A stretch of 64,000 bases of DNA from Nocardia camponoti (GCF_014646135.1 NZ_BMMW01000004.1:124001-188000); one strand, 5' to 3'; shown: positions 7,708-16,327, numbered from the stretch's first letter. Notes: generated by a model not told the origin, from the letters alone. Program-made: numbers and translations.

Positions 7708-8382
7708 CTACCAACCGCGGGCGCGCCACTCGTCGAGGTGCGGGCGTTCCGCGCCGAGGGTGGTGTCGTCGCCGTGACCTGGGTAGATGACGGTGTCGTC
7801 GCCGTATCGGTCGAAGAGTTTCGTTGTCACGTCGTCGAGCAGGCTGGCGAATTGTTCGGGCGAGTGAGTTTTGCCGACACCACCGGGGAACAGGGAGTCG
7901 CCGGTGAAGATGTGGGTCGTGCCGTTGCCGTCGGTGAAGGCGAGCGCGATCGAGCCCGGGGTGTGGCCGCGTAGATGGATGACGTCGAAGGTCAGGTCGC
8001 CAACTTTGATGGTGTCGCCGTCGGCAAGTCTGGTGTCGGGCGGGACGGGCAGGTGGTCGGCGTCGTCGGTGTGGGCGGCTGTTGGTACGCCGAGCGCGCC
8101 CGCGACCTCGCCTAATGCCTGCCAGTGATCGGGATGACGATGGGTGGTGACGATCTGGCTCACCTGGTCCGGTGCGGTGAGCATGGTCAACTCGACGATG
8201 TTGCTCGCGTCGTTGGCCGCATCGATCAGCAGCGTGTCGCCGGTAGTCGTTGACTGCACCAGATAGGTGTTGTTGTCCATCGGCCCGACCGACATTTTGG
8301 TAATCCGCGCGCCGGGAACCTCACGCTGCGCGGCGATGTCGCCTGTCACGTGACCGGTGTAGTCGCTCTCCACTGAGACCAT
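7708..8382 (-). CDS. metallo-beta-lactamase fold hydrolase (glyoxalase II-like)
   Basis: The 224-residue product starts at ATG 8382 with an acceptable AGGATCG-type site upstream. The frame extends further but that extension has no family resemblance. Metal ligands are clear: H81-R-H83-P-D85-H86 (THRHPDH), H140 in LRGHTPGS, D162 in FTGDSLFPGG and H203 in YPGHGDDT. This is the set of hydroxyacylglutathione-hydrolase-like MBL proteins. Because actinobacteria use mycothiol, related enzymes may act on mycothiol thioesters or lactoyl derivatives, but this is inference. It is divergent from the TPM-domain gene, with a 117-bp intergenic region containing both promoters. Confidence 0.85.
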   Translation of the reverse strand: MVSVESDYTGHVTGDIAAQREVPGARITKMSVGPMDNNTYLVQSTTTGDTLLIDAANDASNIVELTMLTAPDQVSQIVTTHRHPDHWQALGEVAGALGVPTAAHTDDADHLPVPPDTRLADGDTIKVGDLTFDVIHLRGHTPGSIALAFTDGNGTTHIFTGDSLFPGGVGKTHSPEQFASLLDDVTTKLFDRYGDDTVIYPGHGDDTTLGAERPHLDEWRARGW

Positions 8383-8499
8383 GGTGGCGATCCTAGGAGC
8401 CCGTCGCGGTTGGCGCTCGCGCAACGCCCGGCGGGTCAACTTGTCGGCGCCACGCGCGTTCGCCGCTACATGTCGTAGGGGCGGTTTACATTCGAACCT

Positions 8500-10473
8500 A
8501 TGCCGCTGCCGCGTAAGCGTTCGCTCCGCTGGGTTGTCGTTGGGCTGTGCCTTATCTTGTTCGCGCTCCTTGGCGGTGCGCCGGTGCTCGCCGAACCGCC
8601 CGCGCGTATGGGACCGCAGGTTGTCGACTCGGCGGGGGCGCTCAGCAACGCCGACGCCGACCGTGTGCGTGCCGCCGTTGAGGCCCTGTACGACGAGCAT
8701 CGGGTGCGGTTATGGGTCAACTACGTGCACTCCTTCGCCGGGCTTTCCCCGCAGGATTGGGCAGCGCGAACGTCGGCGCTCTCCGGATTTGGTGACCGCG
8801 ACCTGCTGCTTGCCGTCGCGGTCGACGACGGTGCCTACGCCTTCGACGGCACGCTGCCTCCCGAAGTCACCGACGACGAACTCGACTCGCTCCTCATCGA
8901 TTCGGTTGAACCGGAGCTGCGCGCGAAAAACTGGGCGCAAGCAGGCATCGTCACAGCTCAGGGGCTTGGGAGCGCGATCAGTGGCAGCGGATTGTCCTGG
9001 GGTTTACTCGCGTTCATCGCGCTCGGCGTACTGCTCGCGGCGGCCGCGCTCATCCTGTGGTCGCGCAAGCGCCGCAGCAACCGCGACAAAGCCGAACTCA
9101 CCGCAGCGCGCGGCATCGATCCCACTGATCCGAAGGCCCTTGCCAGCCTTTCGCTGCCCACCCTGCACGCGCTTTCCCGCGAGCGACTCGTGGAAATCGA
9201 CGACGCCATTCGCACCAGCACTGAGGAATTAGCTTTAGCGACAGACGAATTCGGCGCGACAGCGGTGACCCCGTTCCGCACCGCGCTCGACAAGGCGCGA
9301 GCGGCGGCGGCGAAGGCGTTCGCGATCCGTCAGCAACTTGACGACGCCATCCCCGAGACGCCCGATCAGCAACGCGCGATGCTGCTTGAGTTGCTGGCCA
9401 CCGCAGGGACCGCTGATCGCGAATTAGATTCCCAGGTCGCCGCTTTCGATGAAATGCGCAACCTGCTGATCGACGCGCCCGGTCGCCTCGACGCACTCAC
9501 TCGCGACATCGTCGACCTCACCGCGCGCCTGCCCGCTTCGCAGGCCGAGCTCGCTCGGCTCGAAAGTGCCTATCCGGCAACGGTTATCGCACCCATCGCC
9601 GACAACGTGCGGATGGCCGGTGAACGAATCACGTTCGCGGAGCACAACATTGATGCGGCGCGCGCCGCGCTCACGCATCCTGCTGGCCAGCAAGGTCCCG
9701 CTGTTGCCGCGATTCGCGGGGCCGAGGGCGCGATCGGTCAGGCGCGCACGTTGCTCGACGCGGTCGACACCGCCGAAAGCAACATCGCGGCGGCTCGCGA
9801 CGGACTCGCGCCCGCGCTCGACGAGCTGCGTGCCGACATCGCGACGGCAACTGGGTTGGCGGAATTCGGCGGCGAAGAACTCAGTGCCGCCGTAGGTCTC
9901 GCCCGCGACGCGCTCACCCGCGCCGCCGCGAGCGCCGAAGCCGACCCGCTCGGCGCGTTCCACGACGCGGTCAACGCCGACACCGCCCTCGACCAGGCCA
10001 TCGCGAACGCGACCGATCGCCAACTCGCTGCCGCTGACCTGCAACGTCGCCTTGACCGCGCGCTCAGCGACGCGACGGCGCGCATCGACGCGGCGTCGTC
10101 GTTTATCGCGACCCGGCGCGGTGGCGTTGATGCCGAAGCGCGGACGCGATTGTCGGAAGCGCAACGTCACCTTGAGCAAGCGCGTGCCGCCGCCCAACCA
10201 GCGCAGGCGCTTGGCGAAGCCCAGCTGGCCGCCGACTTGGGTGGGAAGGCACTAGAACTCGCGCAAGCCAGCGTGCGGGCATACGAAACGCGACGACCCG
10301 CGACCGGCGGTGGCCAGGCAGGCGCGGTACTTGGCGGCATCCTGCTCAATTCGATGTTGCGGGGTTCGATGCGCGGCGGTGGTGGTCGCGGGATGGGCGG
10401 TGGCGGGTTCCAACCAGGATCGTTCGGCGGCTCGTCAGGGTCACGTCGGGTGAGTCGAGGTGGGCGATTCTGA
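8500..10473 (+). CDS. TPM-domain membrane protein (Rv2345-like)
   Basis: A 657-residue envelope protein. Residues 1-31 are a signal sequence (RWVVVGLCLILFALLGGAPVLA). Residues about 36-165 form a TPM domain with the usual VVDSAGALSNADADRVRAAV and DRDLLLAVAVDDGAYAFDG strands. A transmembrane helix near residue 170 (LLAFIALGVLLAAAALIL) is followed by a basic stop-transfer sequence. The remaining 450 residues are long Ala/Arg/Asp/Glu-rich helices, probably coiled coil and cytosolic, ending in a Gly-rich tail (GGGGRGMGGGGFQPG) with Ser/Arg. The architecture and position beside dgt match Rv2345. TPM proteins have been linked to membrane-protein quality control and photosystem repair elsewhere; the role here is unknown. 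Confidence 0.8.
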   Translation: MPLPRKRSLRWVVVGLCLILFALLGGAPVLAEPPARMGPQVVDSAGALSNADADRVRAAVEALYDEHRVRLWVNYVHSFAGLSPQDWAARTSALSGFGDRDLLLAVAVDDGAYAFDGTLPPEVTDDELDSLLIDSVEPELRAKNWAQAGIVTAQGLGSAISGSGLSWGLLAFIALGVLLAAAALILWSRKRRSNRDKAELTAARGIDPTDPKALASLSLPTLHALSRERLVEIDDAIRTSTEELALATDEFGATAVTPFRTALDKARAAAAKAFAIRQQLDDAIPETPDQQRAMLLELLATAGTADRELDSQVAAFDEMRNLLIDAPGRLDALTRDIVDLTARLPASQAELARLESAYPATVIAPIADNVRMAGERITFAEHNIDAARAALTHPAGQQGPAVAAIRGAEGAIGQARTLLDAVDTAESNIAAARDGLAPALDELRADIATATGLAEFGGEELSAAVGLARDALTRAAASAEADPLGAFHDAVNADTALDQAIANATDRQLAAADLQRRLDRALSDATARIDAASSFIATRRGGVDAEARTRLSEAQRHLEQARAAAQPAQALGEAQLAADLGGKALELAQASVRAYETRRPATGGGQAGAVLGGILLNSMLRGSMRGGGGRGMGGGGFQPGSFGGSSGSRRVSRGGRF

Positions 10474-10483
10474 GCCGACACCC

Positions 10484-10514
10484 TTGACTCTCACACCGTG
10501 TGAGGCCGTAGACC
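10484..10514 (+). promoter_or_regulatory. MerR-type promoter with 19-bp spacer and operator
   Basis: TTGACT (10484-10489) and TAGACC (10509-10514) are separated by exactly 19 bp, the overlong spacing that MerR regulators correct by DNA distortion. The spacer holds a perfect 7-1-7 dyad, CTCACACCGTGTGAG (10490-10504). The MerR gene starts 11 bp downstream, so autoregulation is strongly suggested. Confidence 0.75.
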
Positions 10515-10524
10515 GGAGAACATC

Positions 10525-11328
10525 ATGTTCAGTATCGGAGATTTCGCCAGGCACGGTCAGGTGTCGGTGCGCATGTTGCGCCACTACGATGCCGTCGGGT
10601 TGTTGCGACCCGCGCGGGTCGATCCGGCTACGGGGTATCGGTTCTACACCGCCGGTCAGCTGGCTCGGCTCAACCGGATCGTCGCGCTTAAAGGGTTGGG
10701 GTTCACGTTGGACCAGGTTGGCGGGCTGCTCGACGCACCGCCCGCGCCCGATGACCTACGCGAGCTGCTGGCCACCCGAGCGGCCGAATTGGCCGCGCAG
10801 GTGGCCGCCGACCAAGCACGCCTGACCGACATCCAAGCGAGACTCCGACTCATCGAAAAGGAGGGTGTCATGTCCGACCAAGATGTGGTGATCAAGTCCG
10901 TTCCCGCCGTGCGGGTGGTTGAGGCGACCGGGACTGCGAGCGGGTTCGAACCGTCGGCGATCAGTCCGGTTGTTGGGCCGCTTTTTGAGAAACTGGCCGA
11001 CGACCTCGCCAAAGCGCACATCCCCATCGCCGGGCCTGCGATCGCGTATTACGTTGCCGAATCGGACGGGAGCGTCGGGGTGCACGCGTGCGTGCCGGTG
11101 AATCAGGACGCGCCCGGCTTCACCGTGGTCGACCTGCCCGCGATCCCGAAAGTCGCCACAACGATCTATCGCGGCAACGTCTCCGGCATCGGTCGCGCGT
11201 GGCAGGAATTGGGCCGGTGGGTCGAAGACAACGGCTACCAAACGAACGGCCCGGCGCGCGAAGTGACACTGGAATGGACGCCCAACCCCGACGGGTGGGT
11301 CACCGAATTGCAGGACCCCATCGCGTAG
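10525..11328 (+). CDS. MerR-family regulator with GyrI-like effector domain
   Basis: A 267-residue regulator. The N-terminal winged helix has SIGDFARHGQVSVRMLRHYD and GYRFYTAGQLARLNRI, the standard MerR DNA-binding pattern. A dimerisation coiled coil (about residues 85-110) follows. The C-terminal domain (residues 115-267) has the GyrI/SOUL-like fold seen in multidrug-responsive MerR proteins such as BmrR: RVVEATGTASG at its start, and acidic and aromatic residues (ELGRWVEDNGYQ, LEWTPNP) in the ligand pocket. It probably senses a hydrophobic or cationic compound. Its own promoter has the diagnostic 19-bp spacer. No transporter target is adjacent, so it may act only on itself or on distant genes. 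Confidence 0.85.
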   Translation: MFSIGDFARHGQVSVRMLRHYDAVGLLRPARVDPATGYRFYTAGQLARLNRIVALKGLGFTLDQVGGLLDAPPAPDDLRELLATRAAELAAQVAADQARLTDIQARLRLIEKEGVMSDQDVVIKSVPAVRVVEATGTASGFEPSAISPVVGPLFEKLADDLAKAHIPIAGPAIAYYVAESDGSVGVHACVPVNQDAPGFTVVDLPAIPKVATTIYRGNVSGIGRAWQELGRWVEDNGYQTNGPAREVTLEWTPNPDGWVTELQDPIA

Positions 11329-11364
11329 CCCTTCGCGCCCCCTAGCCGCGTTGGCCCGACCCAC

Positions 11365-12594
11365 TCAGGCGCTCACCGCGTCCTCTTCGCTCGCGACCAC
11401 CTCAGCGAGGTGGTCAAGAACGCGGGCGGTCAGCGTCGGGCCGCCGCCAAGTTGGCCGATCGTCAGTCGACCCAGGTAGCTGTACAGCTGGAAGGTCACG
11501 GCGGCCGCGCCGCCTGCGGACGGTCGCGGGTGCGCTGACAGGTACACGATTTCGTAGTCGTCGATGAGCAAACCCGCAGGTGCGCGGAAGATCGGGACGA
11601 TCCCGGTGTTCGTCACCGCGACATGGCCAGCGAGCGAGTGGATTCGCATGTCGCCGTAGTAGTCGGCGAAATGCAGGACCGACTGCGCGGTCACGCCGTC
11701 GGCGAGGTCGCGCTCCAGGGTCGCGCCGACGCGATGGGCAACCTCGACAAGGTTGTCGGTCGAATCAGTCGCGAAGGTCGTCAGTCCACCCATATTGGTT
11801 CCGGCCTCAGCCGCGACCACCGGACTCAAGCGTTTACGCAGGTCAACCGGGTAAAGGCAGCGCGCGGCACCACCATCGGCACATGCGCGCAGGATCGCCG
11901 CGGTGATCAACGCGTTCACACTCACCCCGAGTGCGCGCGCCTGTTCTCGAATGCGCGCGGTGGTTGCCGTGTCGAGCAAAACGCGATCCGACCGATGCAG
12001 GCGAGACACAGCGGCCTGGGAGGTCGGCCCAGCGGGCACCGGTGCTGGAACGGTCGAGGTGACGTCGATAGCGGCTTCAAGTCCGGACCGCGTACCGCGC
12101 TCAATACCCCGATCCGCCAAGTGCTGCTCAAGCGAACGCGGCAAACTGTGCACCGCGGCGACGGAGCTGCCCGTCTCGACGTGGTCGGTGTAATAGCCCC
12201 AGAATCGACTGAACAACTCAACGCAGAATCCGCCATCGGCGATGCTGTGGTGGACGAACAGCGTCACGCGCGCCGAATCATCTTCGGCGAGAACAACATC
12301 CAGGTACGCCAGCTGCGAACCCGGGTCGATCGGTTCGGTCGGCACCCGAATCTCATCGGGCTCACCGAAGCTGATCCACGCACCAACGGGCTCAATGTGG
12401 CCGGGGCGCAGCAGGATTCCGTTGCCAGCTTCGTCTTCAACGATCCGGCACACCAGCACAGGGAACGCGCGCTGCAACGTGGCGAACGCGCACCCGAGCG
12501 CGGCGGCGTCGACTTCGCCCCGCAGATGCACCGAACGGCCGGTGAACGTGCCATGCCGGACAAATCGTTGTTCCGACGGATCGAGCGTCCGCAC
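11365..12594 (-). CDS. PapA5-like acyltransferase (condensation-domain family)
   Basis: About 409 residues from GTG 12594. The frame is open up to a TTG at 12684, but the extra residues are unlike the family, whereas LDPSEQRFVRHGTFTGRSVHL matches the usual PapA5 N terminus. The catalytic HHxxxDG motif is present as HHSIADG (residues 115-121 from this start). The later DLRKRLSPVV and TNTGIVPIF segments correspond to the conserved solvent-channel and DFGWG-side regions. PapA5 enzymes esterify diols with mycocerosic or other acyl chains delivered by a polyketide synthase. No polyketide synthase is adjacent, so the acyl donor and acceptor cannot be named. It is convergent with the MerR gene. Confidence 0.75.
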   Translation of the reverse strand: MRTLDPSEQRFVRHGTFTGRSVHLRGEVDAAALGCAFATLQRAFPVLVCRIVEDEAGNGILLRPGHIEPVGAWISFGEPDEIRVPTEPIDPGSQLAYLDVVLAEDDSARVTLFVHHSIADGGFCVELFSRFWGYYTDHVETGSSVAAVHSLPRSLEQHLADRGIERGTRSGLEAAIDVTSTVPAPVPAGPTSQAAVSRLHRSDRVLLDTATTARIREQARALGVSVNALITAAILRACADGGAARCLYPVDLRKRLSPVVAAEAGTNMGGLTTFATDSTDNLVEVAHRVGATLERDLADGVTAQSVLHFADYYGDMRIHSLAGHVAVTNTGIVPIFRAPAGLLIDDYEIVYLSAHPRPSAGGAAAVTFQLYSYLGRLTIGQLGGGPTLTARVLDHLAEVVASEEDAVSA

Positions 12595-12686
12595 TACATC
12601 TTCGGGTTCCCACAGCACGAACAGAAGTTTATTGGCCAGAGCCCGCGACGACACGCCCGGGAGCCCGATTGGACGTTCGACCAAGT

Positions 12687-12759
12687 GGCATATTCGTGCG
12701 CATTCGCGGCTTATGTGCCCACAACCGGGCTTTCAGGCGCGAATGCGCACGAAAAAGGC
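12687..12759. repeat. 73-bp palindromic repeat, copy A
   Basis: Arms of 22 bp (GGCATATTCGTGCGCATTCG... and its partner ending ...GCACGAAAAAGGC) pair with three mismatches around a central loop of about 29 bp. A second element of the same length and with similar arms is at 41381-41453. It almost fills the gap between the glyS 3' end and the PapA5-like 5' end, so it may also act as the glyS terminator. Confidence 0.65.
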
Positions 12760-12764
12760 TATAG

Positions 12765-14165
12765 CTACGCGCCGATCAAGCGCGCGGCCAGGTAACCCTC
12801 GACCTGATCCAGCGCGATCCGCTCCTGCGCCATCGAATCGCGCTCACGCACGGTAACCGCCTGGTCATCGAGGGTGTCGAAGTCGACGGTGATGCAGAAC
12901 GGCGTACCGATCTCATCCTGACGGCGGTAACGACGACCAATCGCGCCCGCGTCGTCGAACTCGATGTTCCAGTTGCGACGCAACTGCGCCGCCAGATCCT
13001 TCGCCTTCGGCGTGAGGTCAGCGTTGCGCGACAGCGGGAGCACCGCCGCCTTCACGGGCGACAGACGCGGGTCGAGTCGCAGGCTGATGCGCTCCTCGGT
13101 CGTGCCCTTCGCGGTGGGCACCTGGTCGACGGTGTACGCGTCAACAAGGAACGCCATCAGCGAACGGGTAAGGCCCGCAGCCGGTTCGATCACATACGGC
13201 GTGTAGCGCTCGCCGCTGGCCTGGTCGCGGTAGGTGAGGTCGACGTTGGAGTGCTCCGAGTGCGTCTTGAGGTCGTAATCGGTGCGGTTCGCGATGCCTT
13301 CGAGCTCGCCCCACTCGCTGCCCTGGAAGCGGAAGCGATACTCGATGTCGGTGGTACCGGCCGAGTAGTGCGACAGCTTTTCCTTCGGGTGGTCGTAGAG
13401 GCGCAGGTTCTCCGGGTCGATGCCGAGGTCGGTGTACCAGGCGAGACGGGTCTCGATCCAGTACTTGTGCCACTCGGCGTCCTCACCGGGCTTGACGAAG
13501 AACTCCATCTCCATCTGCTCGAATTCGCGCGTGCGGAAGATGAAGTTGCCCGGGGTGATCTCGTTGCGGAAGCTCTTGCCGATCTGGGCGATGCCGAACG
13601 GCGGCTTCTTACGCGAGGTTTCCTGGACGTTCTTGAAGTTGACGAAGATGCCCTGTGCGGTTTCGGGGCGCAGGTAGTGCAGGCCCTGTTCGTCGTCGAC
13701 CGGGCCGAGGAACGTCTTGAGCAGGCCCGAGAAGTTCTTGGGCTCAGTCCAATTGCCCGGCTGACCCGTTTCGGGGTCGTTGATGTCGGCGAGGCCGTTG
13801 ACCGGCGGGTGGCCGTGCTTTTCCTCGTACGCTTCGAGCAGGTGGTCGGCCCGGTAGCGCTTGTGGGTGTGCAGCGACTCGACGAGTGGGTCGGAGAAGG
13901 TCTCGACGTGGCCCGACGCTTCCCACACCTGGCGGGGCAGGATCACCGACGAGTCGAGGCCGACGACGTCGTCGCGGCTGGTGACCATGGTCCGCCACCA
14001 CTGCCGCTTGATGTTTTCCTTCAGCTCGACGCCAAGCGGACCGTAGTCCCACGCCGATTTGGTGCCTCCGTAGATCTCACCGCACGGGTAGACCAGACCC
14101 CGACGCTTGGCGAGGTTGGCAACGGTGTCCACCTTCGACTTGGGTGCCACGCGAGAATTCTCCAT
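12765..14165 (-). CDS. glyS: glycyl-tRNA synthetase (class II, dimeric type)
   Basis: A 466-residue alpha2-type enzyme that charges tRNA-Gly. The N terminus carries LAKRRGLVYPCGEIYGG and SAWDYGPLGVELKENIK. Motif 2 is FRNEITPGNFIFRTREFEQ followed by MEMEFF, and motif 3 is the VIEPAAGLTRSLMAFLVDAY stretch. The C-terminal anticodon-binding domain has VLPLSRNADLTPKAKDLA and FDDAGAIGRRYRRQDEIGTP. The start at 14165 fits the family. It is divergent from smtB, as Rv2357c and Rv2358 are in M. tuberculosis. The 3' side ends at the 73-bp palindromic element. Confidence 0.96.
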   Translation of the reverse strand: MENSRVAPKSKVDTVANLAKRRGLVYPCGEIYGGTKSAWDYGPLGVELKENIKRQWWRTMVTSRDDVVGLDSSVILPRQVWEASGHVETFSDPLVESLHTHKRYRADHLLEAYEEKHGHPPVNGLADINDPETGQPGNWTEPKNFSGLLKTFLGPVDDEQGLHYLRPETAQGIFVNFKNVQETSRKKPPFGIAQIGKSFRNEITPGNFIFRTREFEQMEMEFFVKPGEDAEWHKYWIETRLAWYTDLGIDPENLRLYDHPKEKLSHYSAGTTDIEYRFRFQGSEWGELEGIANRTDYDLKTHSEHSNVDLTYRDQASGERYTPYVIEPAAGLTRSLMAFLVDAYTVDQVPTAKGTTEERISLRLDPRLSPVKAAVLPLSRNADLTPKAKDLAAQLRRNWNIEFDDAGAIGRRYRRQDEIGTPFCITVDFDTLDDQAVTVRERDSMAQERIALDQVEGYLAARLIGA

Positions 14166-14319
14166 CCCTTAGGGAGTCAGACAAGTATTCGAATAAGCCT
14201 ATCGGCACCAGCAAGCAGCTTTATCACCGCACGGGCGAAGTGTCGTCGCGACCTCTACCGCGAACGCCCGTCGACACTGTTGGCTACGGCTGAAAACTCC
14301 TGGCCGCTGTGCGACATTC

Positions 14320-14360
14320 GACATGCGCACTTTTGCATGTCAAAATGGAATCGGTTTCCA
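14320..14360. promoter_or_regulatory. two dyads upstream of smtB, candidate zinc-regulator operators
   Basis: A perfect 7-bp inverted repeat GACATGC/GCATGTC (arms 14320-14326 and 14335-14341) is followed at 14346-14360 by TGGAATCGGTTTCCA, an imperfect 15-bp palindrome. The second lies just 5' of the AAGGAG ribosome-binding site of smtB (14363-14368), so a bound repressor would block initiation. ArsR/SmtB and Zur proteins bind dyads of this size. Which one binds which site is not decidable by eye. Confidence 0.5.
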
Positions 14361-14375
14361 ATAAGGAGTTGGTTG

Positions 14376-14720
14376 ATGACCGCCGAAGCGCAGCACACGC
14401 ATAACCCTTATCCCTCCGCCGCACCCGCCCCGGTGCCCGCTCGCGCGGTACTAGAAGAGGCGGGGGAATTGCTGCGCGCGCTTGCCGCGCCGGTGCGGAT
14501 CGCGATCGTGTTGCAGCTACGCGAGTCGCCGAGGTGCGTGCACGAGCTTGTCGACGCGCTCGGTGTCACGCAGCCGCTCGTCTCCCAGCACCTGCGCATC
14601 CTCAAGTCCGCTGGCGTGGTGCATGGCGAGCGGTCGGGCCGCGAGGTGCTCTACGAACTTGTCGACGACCATCTCGCACATATCGTTGTCGATGCCATCG
14701 CGCATGCTGAGGAAGGGTGA
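14376..14720 (+). CDS. smtB: ArsR/SmtB-family zinc-responsive repressor
   Basis: A 114-residue winged-helix regulator starting at ATG 14376, 7 nt after AAGGAG. The DNA-recognition segment is VHELVDALGVTQPLVSQHLR, followed by a wing (GERSGREVLYELV). The last helix carries the SmtB alpha-5 metal site in correct spacing: an Asp, a His two residues later, a His eleven further on and a Glu three after that, all within DDHLAHIVVDAIAHAEE. This strongly suggests Zn(II) sensing across the dimer. It is followed 4 bp later by zur, the same pair as Rv2358-Rv2359 in M. tuberculosis, where SmtB represses zur under low zinc. The candidate operators overlap its promoter region. Confidence 0.9.
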   Translation: MTAEAQHTHNPYPSAAPAPVPARAVLEEAGELLRALAAPVRIAIVLQLRESPRCVHELVDALGVTQPLVSQHLRILKSAGVVHGERSGREVLYELVDDHLAHIVVDAIAHAEEG

Positions 14721-14724
14721 TCCG

Positions 14725-15168
14725 ATGACCGAGAACGCGACCCCCAAGCAGGTCGGTGTCCGCAGCACGCGCCAACGCAGTGCGATTTCGGCACTGTTAG
14801 GCGACACCGCCGAGTTCCGCTCGGCGCAGGAATTGCACGATGAACTGCGCAAACGCGGCGAAGGTATTGGCCTCACCACGGTCTATCGCACGTTGCAGTC
14901 GATGGCCGACGCCGGTCTCGTCGACGTGTTGCGCACCGATTCGGGCGAGTCGGTATACCGGCAGTGCTCAAGCGGACACCACCACCACCTGGTGTGCCGC
15001 CACTGCGGGCGCACGGTTGAGGTTGAAGGCCCGACCGTCGAGGCGTGGGCCGAGTCGATCGCTGGCCAGCACGGGTTTACCGAGGTGAGCCACACGCTAG
15101 AGATTTTCGGAACGTGCAGTGAGTGTGTGCGAAACCGGGTGTGCGAGCCGGAGGCGGCGTCGGCTTAG
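14725..15168 (+). CDS. zur: zinc uptake regulator, Fur family
   Basis: A 147-residue Fur-family repressor starting at ATG 14725 after GAGGAAGGG, 4 bp behind smtB. The winged helix is in TRQRSAISALLGD and SAQELHDELRKRGEGIGLTT, ending with the conserved TVYRTLQSMADAGLVD. The metal-binding part contains SGHHHHLVCRHCG and a second CxxC (GTCSEC), the structural zinc site, plus the His-rich regulatory site. In mycobacteria the orthologue (Rv2359, first called furB) represses zinc uptake and alternative ribosomal protein genes when zinc is sufficient. A strong terminator follows at 15301. Confidence 0.92.
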   Translation: MTENATPKQVGVRSTRQRSAISALLGDTAEFRSAQELHDELRKRGEGIGLTTVYRTLQSMADAGLVDVLRTDSGESVYRQCSSGHHHHLVCRHCGRTVEVEGPTVEAWAESIAGQHGFTEVSHTLEIFGTCSECVRNRVCEPEAASA

Positions 15169-15300
15169 GCCGGGTGTGTGAAACCACCTGGGCCGCACAA
15201 TCTTTGGGCTCAAGCTGTGACGCTCGACGGGTCCGTTTAGCGAAAAAGCCGAGCCAGCGACAGGCGTCTTGGTATCGCGGTTGCGTCCCCAGACAAAGCG

Positions 15301-15341
15301 AAACCGCTTCGCGCCGAATGCTTTTCGGCGCGAAGCGGTTT
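15301..15341. terminator. bidirectional terminator between zur and the export-protein gene
   Basis: A perfect 18-bp stem, AAACCGCTTCGCGCCGAA and its complement, encloses a 5-nt loop. A-rich and T-rich flanks on the two sides let it serve both the rightward zur transcript and the leftward gene ending at 15350. Confidence 0.85.
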
Positions 15342-15349
15342 GTTAGTGA

Positions 15350-16312
15350 CTACGCGGCAACCGGAATCTGGTCGACGCTCGCGACCGGGTCAACCCGTCG
15401 CCCCCGCACCATCCCAACCCCAACCAGCGCGATCCCCGCCCCTGCCCAGGCGAGCAGCACCGCGAGCGGGCCCATCGCGCCAGCGCCGTCGAAGTACGCG
15501 ACCGAGCGCAGCAGCGTCGCGGCGGCACCCGGCGGGAGCAGCTGACCGAGTTCGCCCCACGGCTGTGGGAGCAGTTCAGGGGCCGACGTCGCCGCTGAGA
15601 ACGGGTTGCCGATCAGCAGCATGGTCAGTGCGCCGATGCCGATTCCCGGCGTGCCGATCGCTGCGGCGAGGCCGATGATCGTCGCCGCGACAGCGAAGGT
15701 CGCGAGGCCAACGATCGAGGCGAGCAACAGGTAATTGCCGGGCAGGATGCCGAGCCAGGTGTGGAAAATCAGCGTGCTGACCAGGCCACCGACAACACCG
15801 AACGTCGCGGCACCGAGAAGGCGAAGGCCCGGCGCTGGCACCAACAGGGTCAGCAGCACCGCGGCCGCGATCCCCGACATCACCAGCGGCAACACCATCG
15901 CGCCGAAGCCTGCGCCGCGCGGATCGTCGGGCGACGTCGCGACAACGTCTTCCACGGTTGCAGCGGGCACGCCACTCAACTGTTGCGCGACTTGGCCGAG
16001 TTGCTGCGCGACCACGGGCGCCGCCGCCGACGCCACGAGCACCTTGGGCGCGCCTTCGCCGGTGATGATCGCGCCGTAGATCTCACGATCGAGCAGCGCG
16101 GCACGGGCGGCGTTGGCGTCAGGCAGCGTGGTGACCGCGAACGCGTCGCCGTCGAGTTTCTGCGCGACCGCCGCACTCTGTGGACCAGCGACCGCGACCG
16201 GCAGGTCACGCGGTGCGACATTGACGGCGGGCCACGCGAACGCGATGAGCATGAGCCCCTGAATGAGTGTTGCGAGCAGGCCGATCGCGACTGCTTTTCG
16301 TGTGATCGTCAT
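15350..16312 (-). CDS. ABC-2/YhgE-like integral membrane protein, probable export component
   Basis: A 320-residue protein. One transmembrane helix at residues about 8-30 precedes an extracytoplasmic domain of about 110 residues (PVAVAGPQSAAVAQKL, LLDREIYGAIITGEG). Five to six helices follow from residue about 140 (GFGAMVLPLVMSGIAAAVLL and later ones), and the loop GNPFSAATSAPELLPQPWG is near the end. This matches the small YhgE/Pip or DUF3533-like group of ABC-2-type proteins. There is no ATPase subunit beside it. It is divergent from a TetR gene across a 101-bp region with two matching operators, so its expression is probably controlled by that regulator. A role in drug or lipid export is inference from this context. 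Confidence 0.65.
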   Translation of the reverse strand: MTITRKAVAIGLLATLIQGLMLIAFAWPAVNVAPRDLPVAVAGPQSAAVAQKLDGDAFAVTTLPDANAARAALLDREIYGAIITGEGAPKVLVASAAAPVVAQQLGQVAQQLSGVPAATVEDVVATSPDDPRGAGFGAMVLPLVMSGIAAAVLLTLLVPAPGLRLLGAATFGVVGGLVSTLIFHTWLGILPGNYLLLASIVGLATFAVAATIIGLAAAIGTPGIGIGALTMLLIGNPFSAATSAPELLPQPWGELGQLLPPGAAATLLRSVAYFDGAGAMGPLAVLLAWAGAGIALVGVGMVRGRRVDPVASVDQIPVAA

Positions 16313-16327
16313 GACATTCTCCCCTAA

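Noticed and set aside
13251..14720. 489-residue rightward frame running into smtB
   Set aside because: Its first 1100 bp are antisense to glyS. Only the final part in this frame, from ATG 14376, is a true gene.
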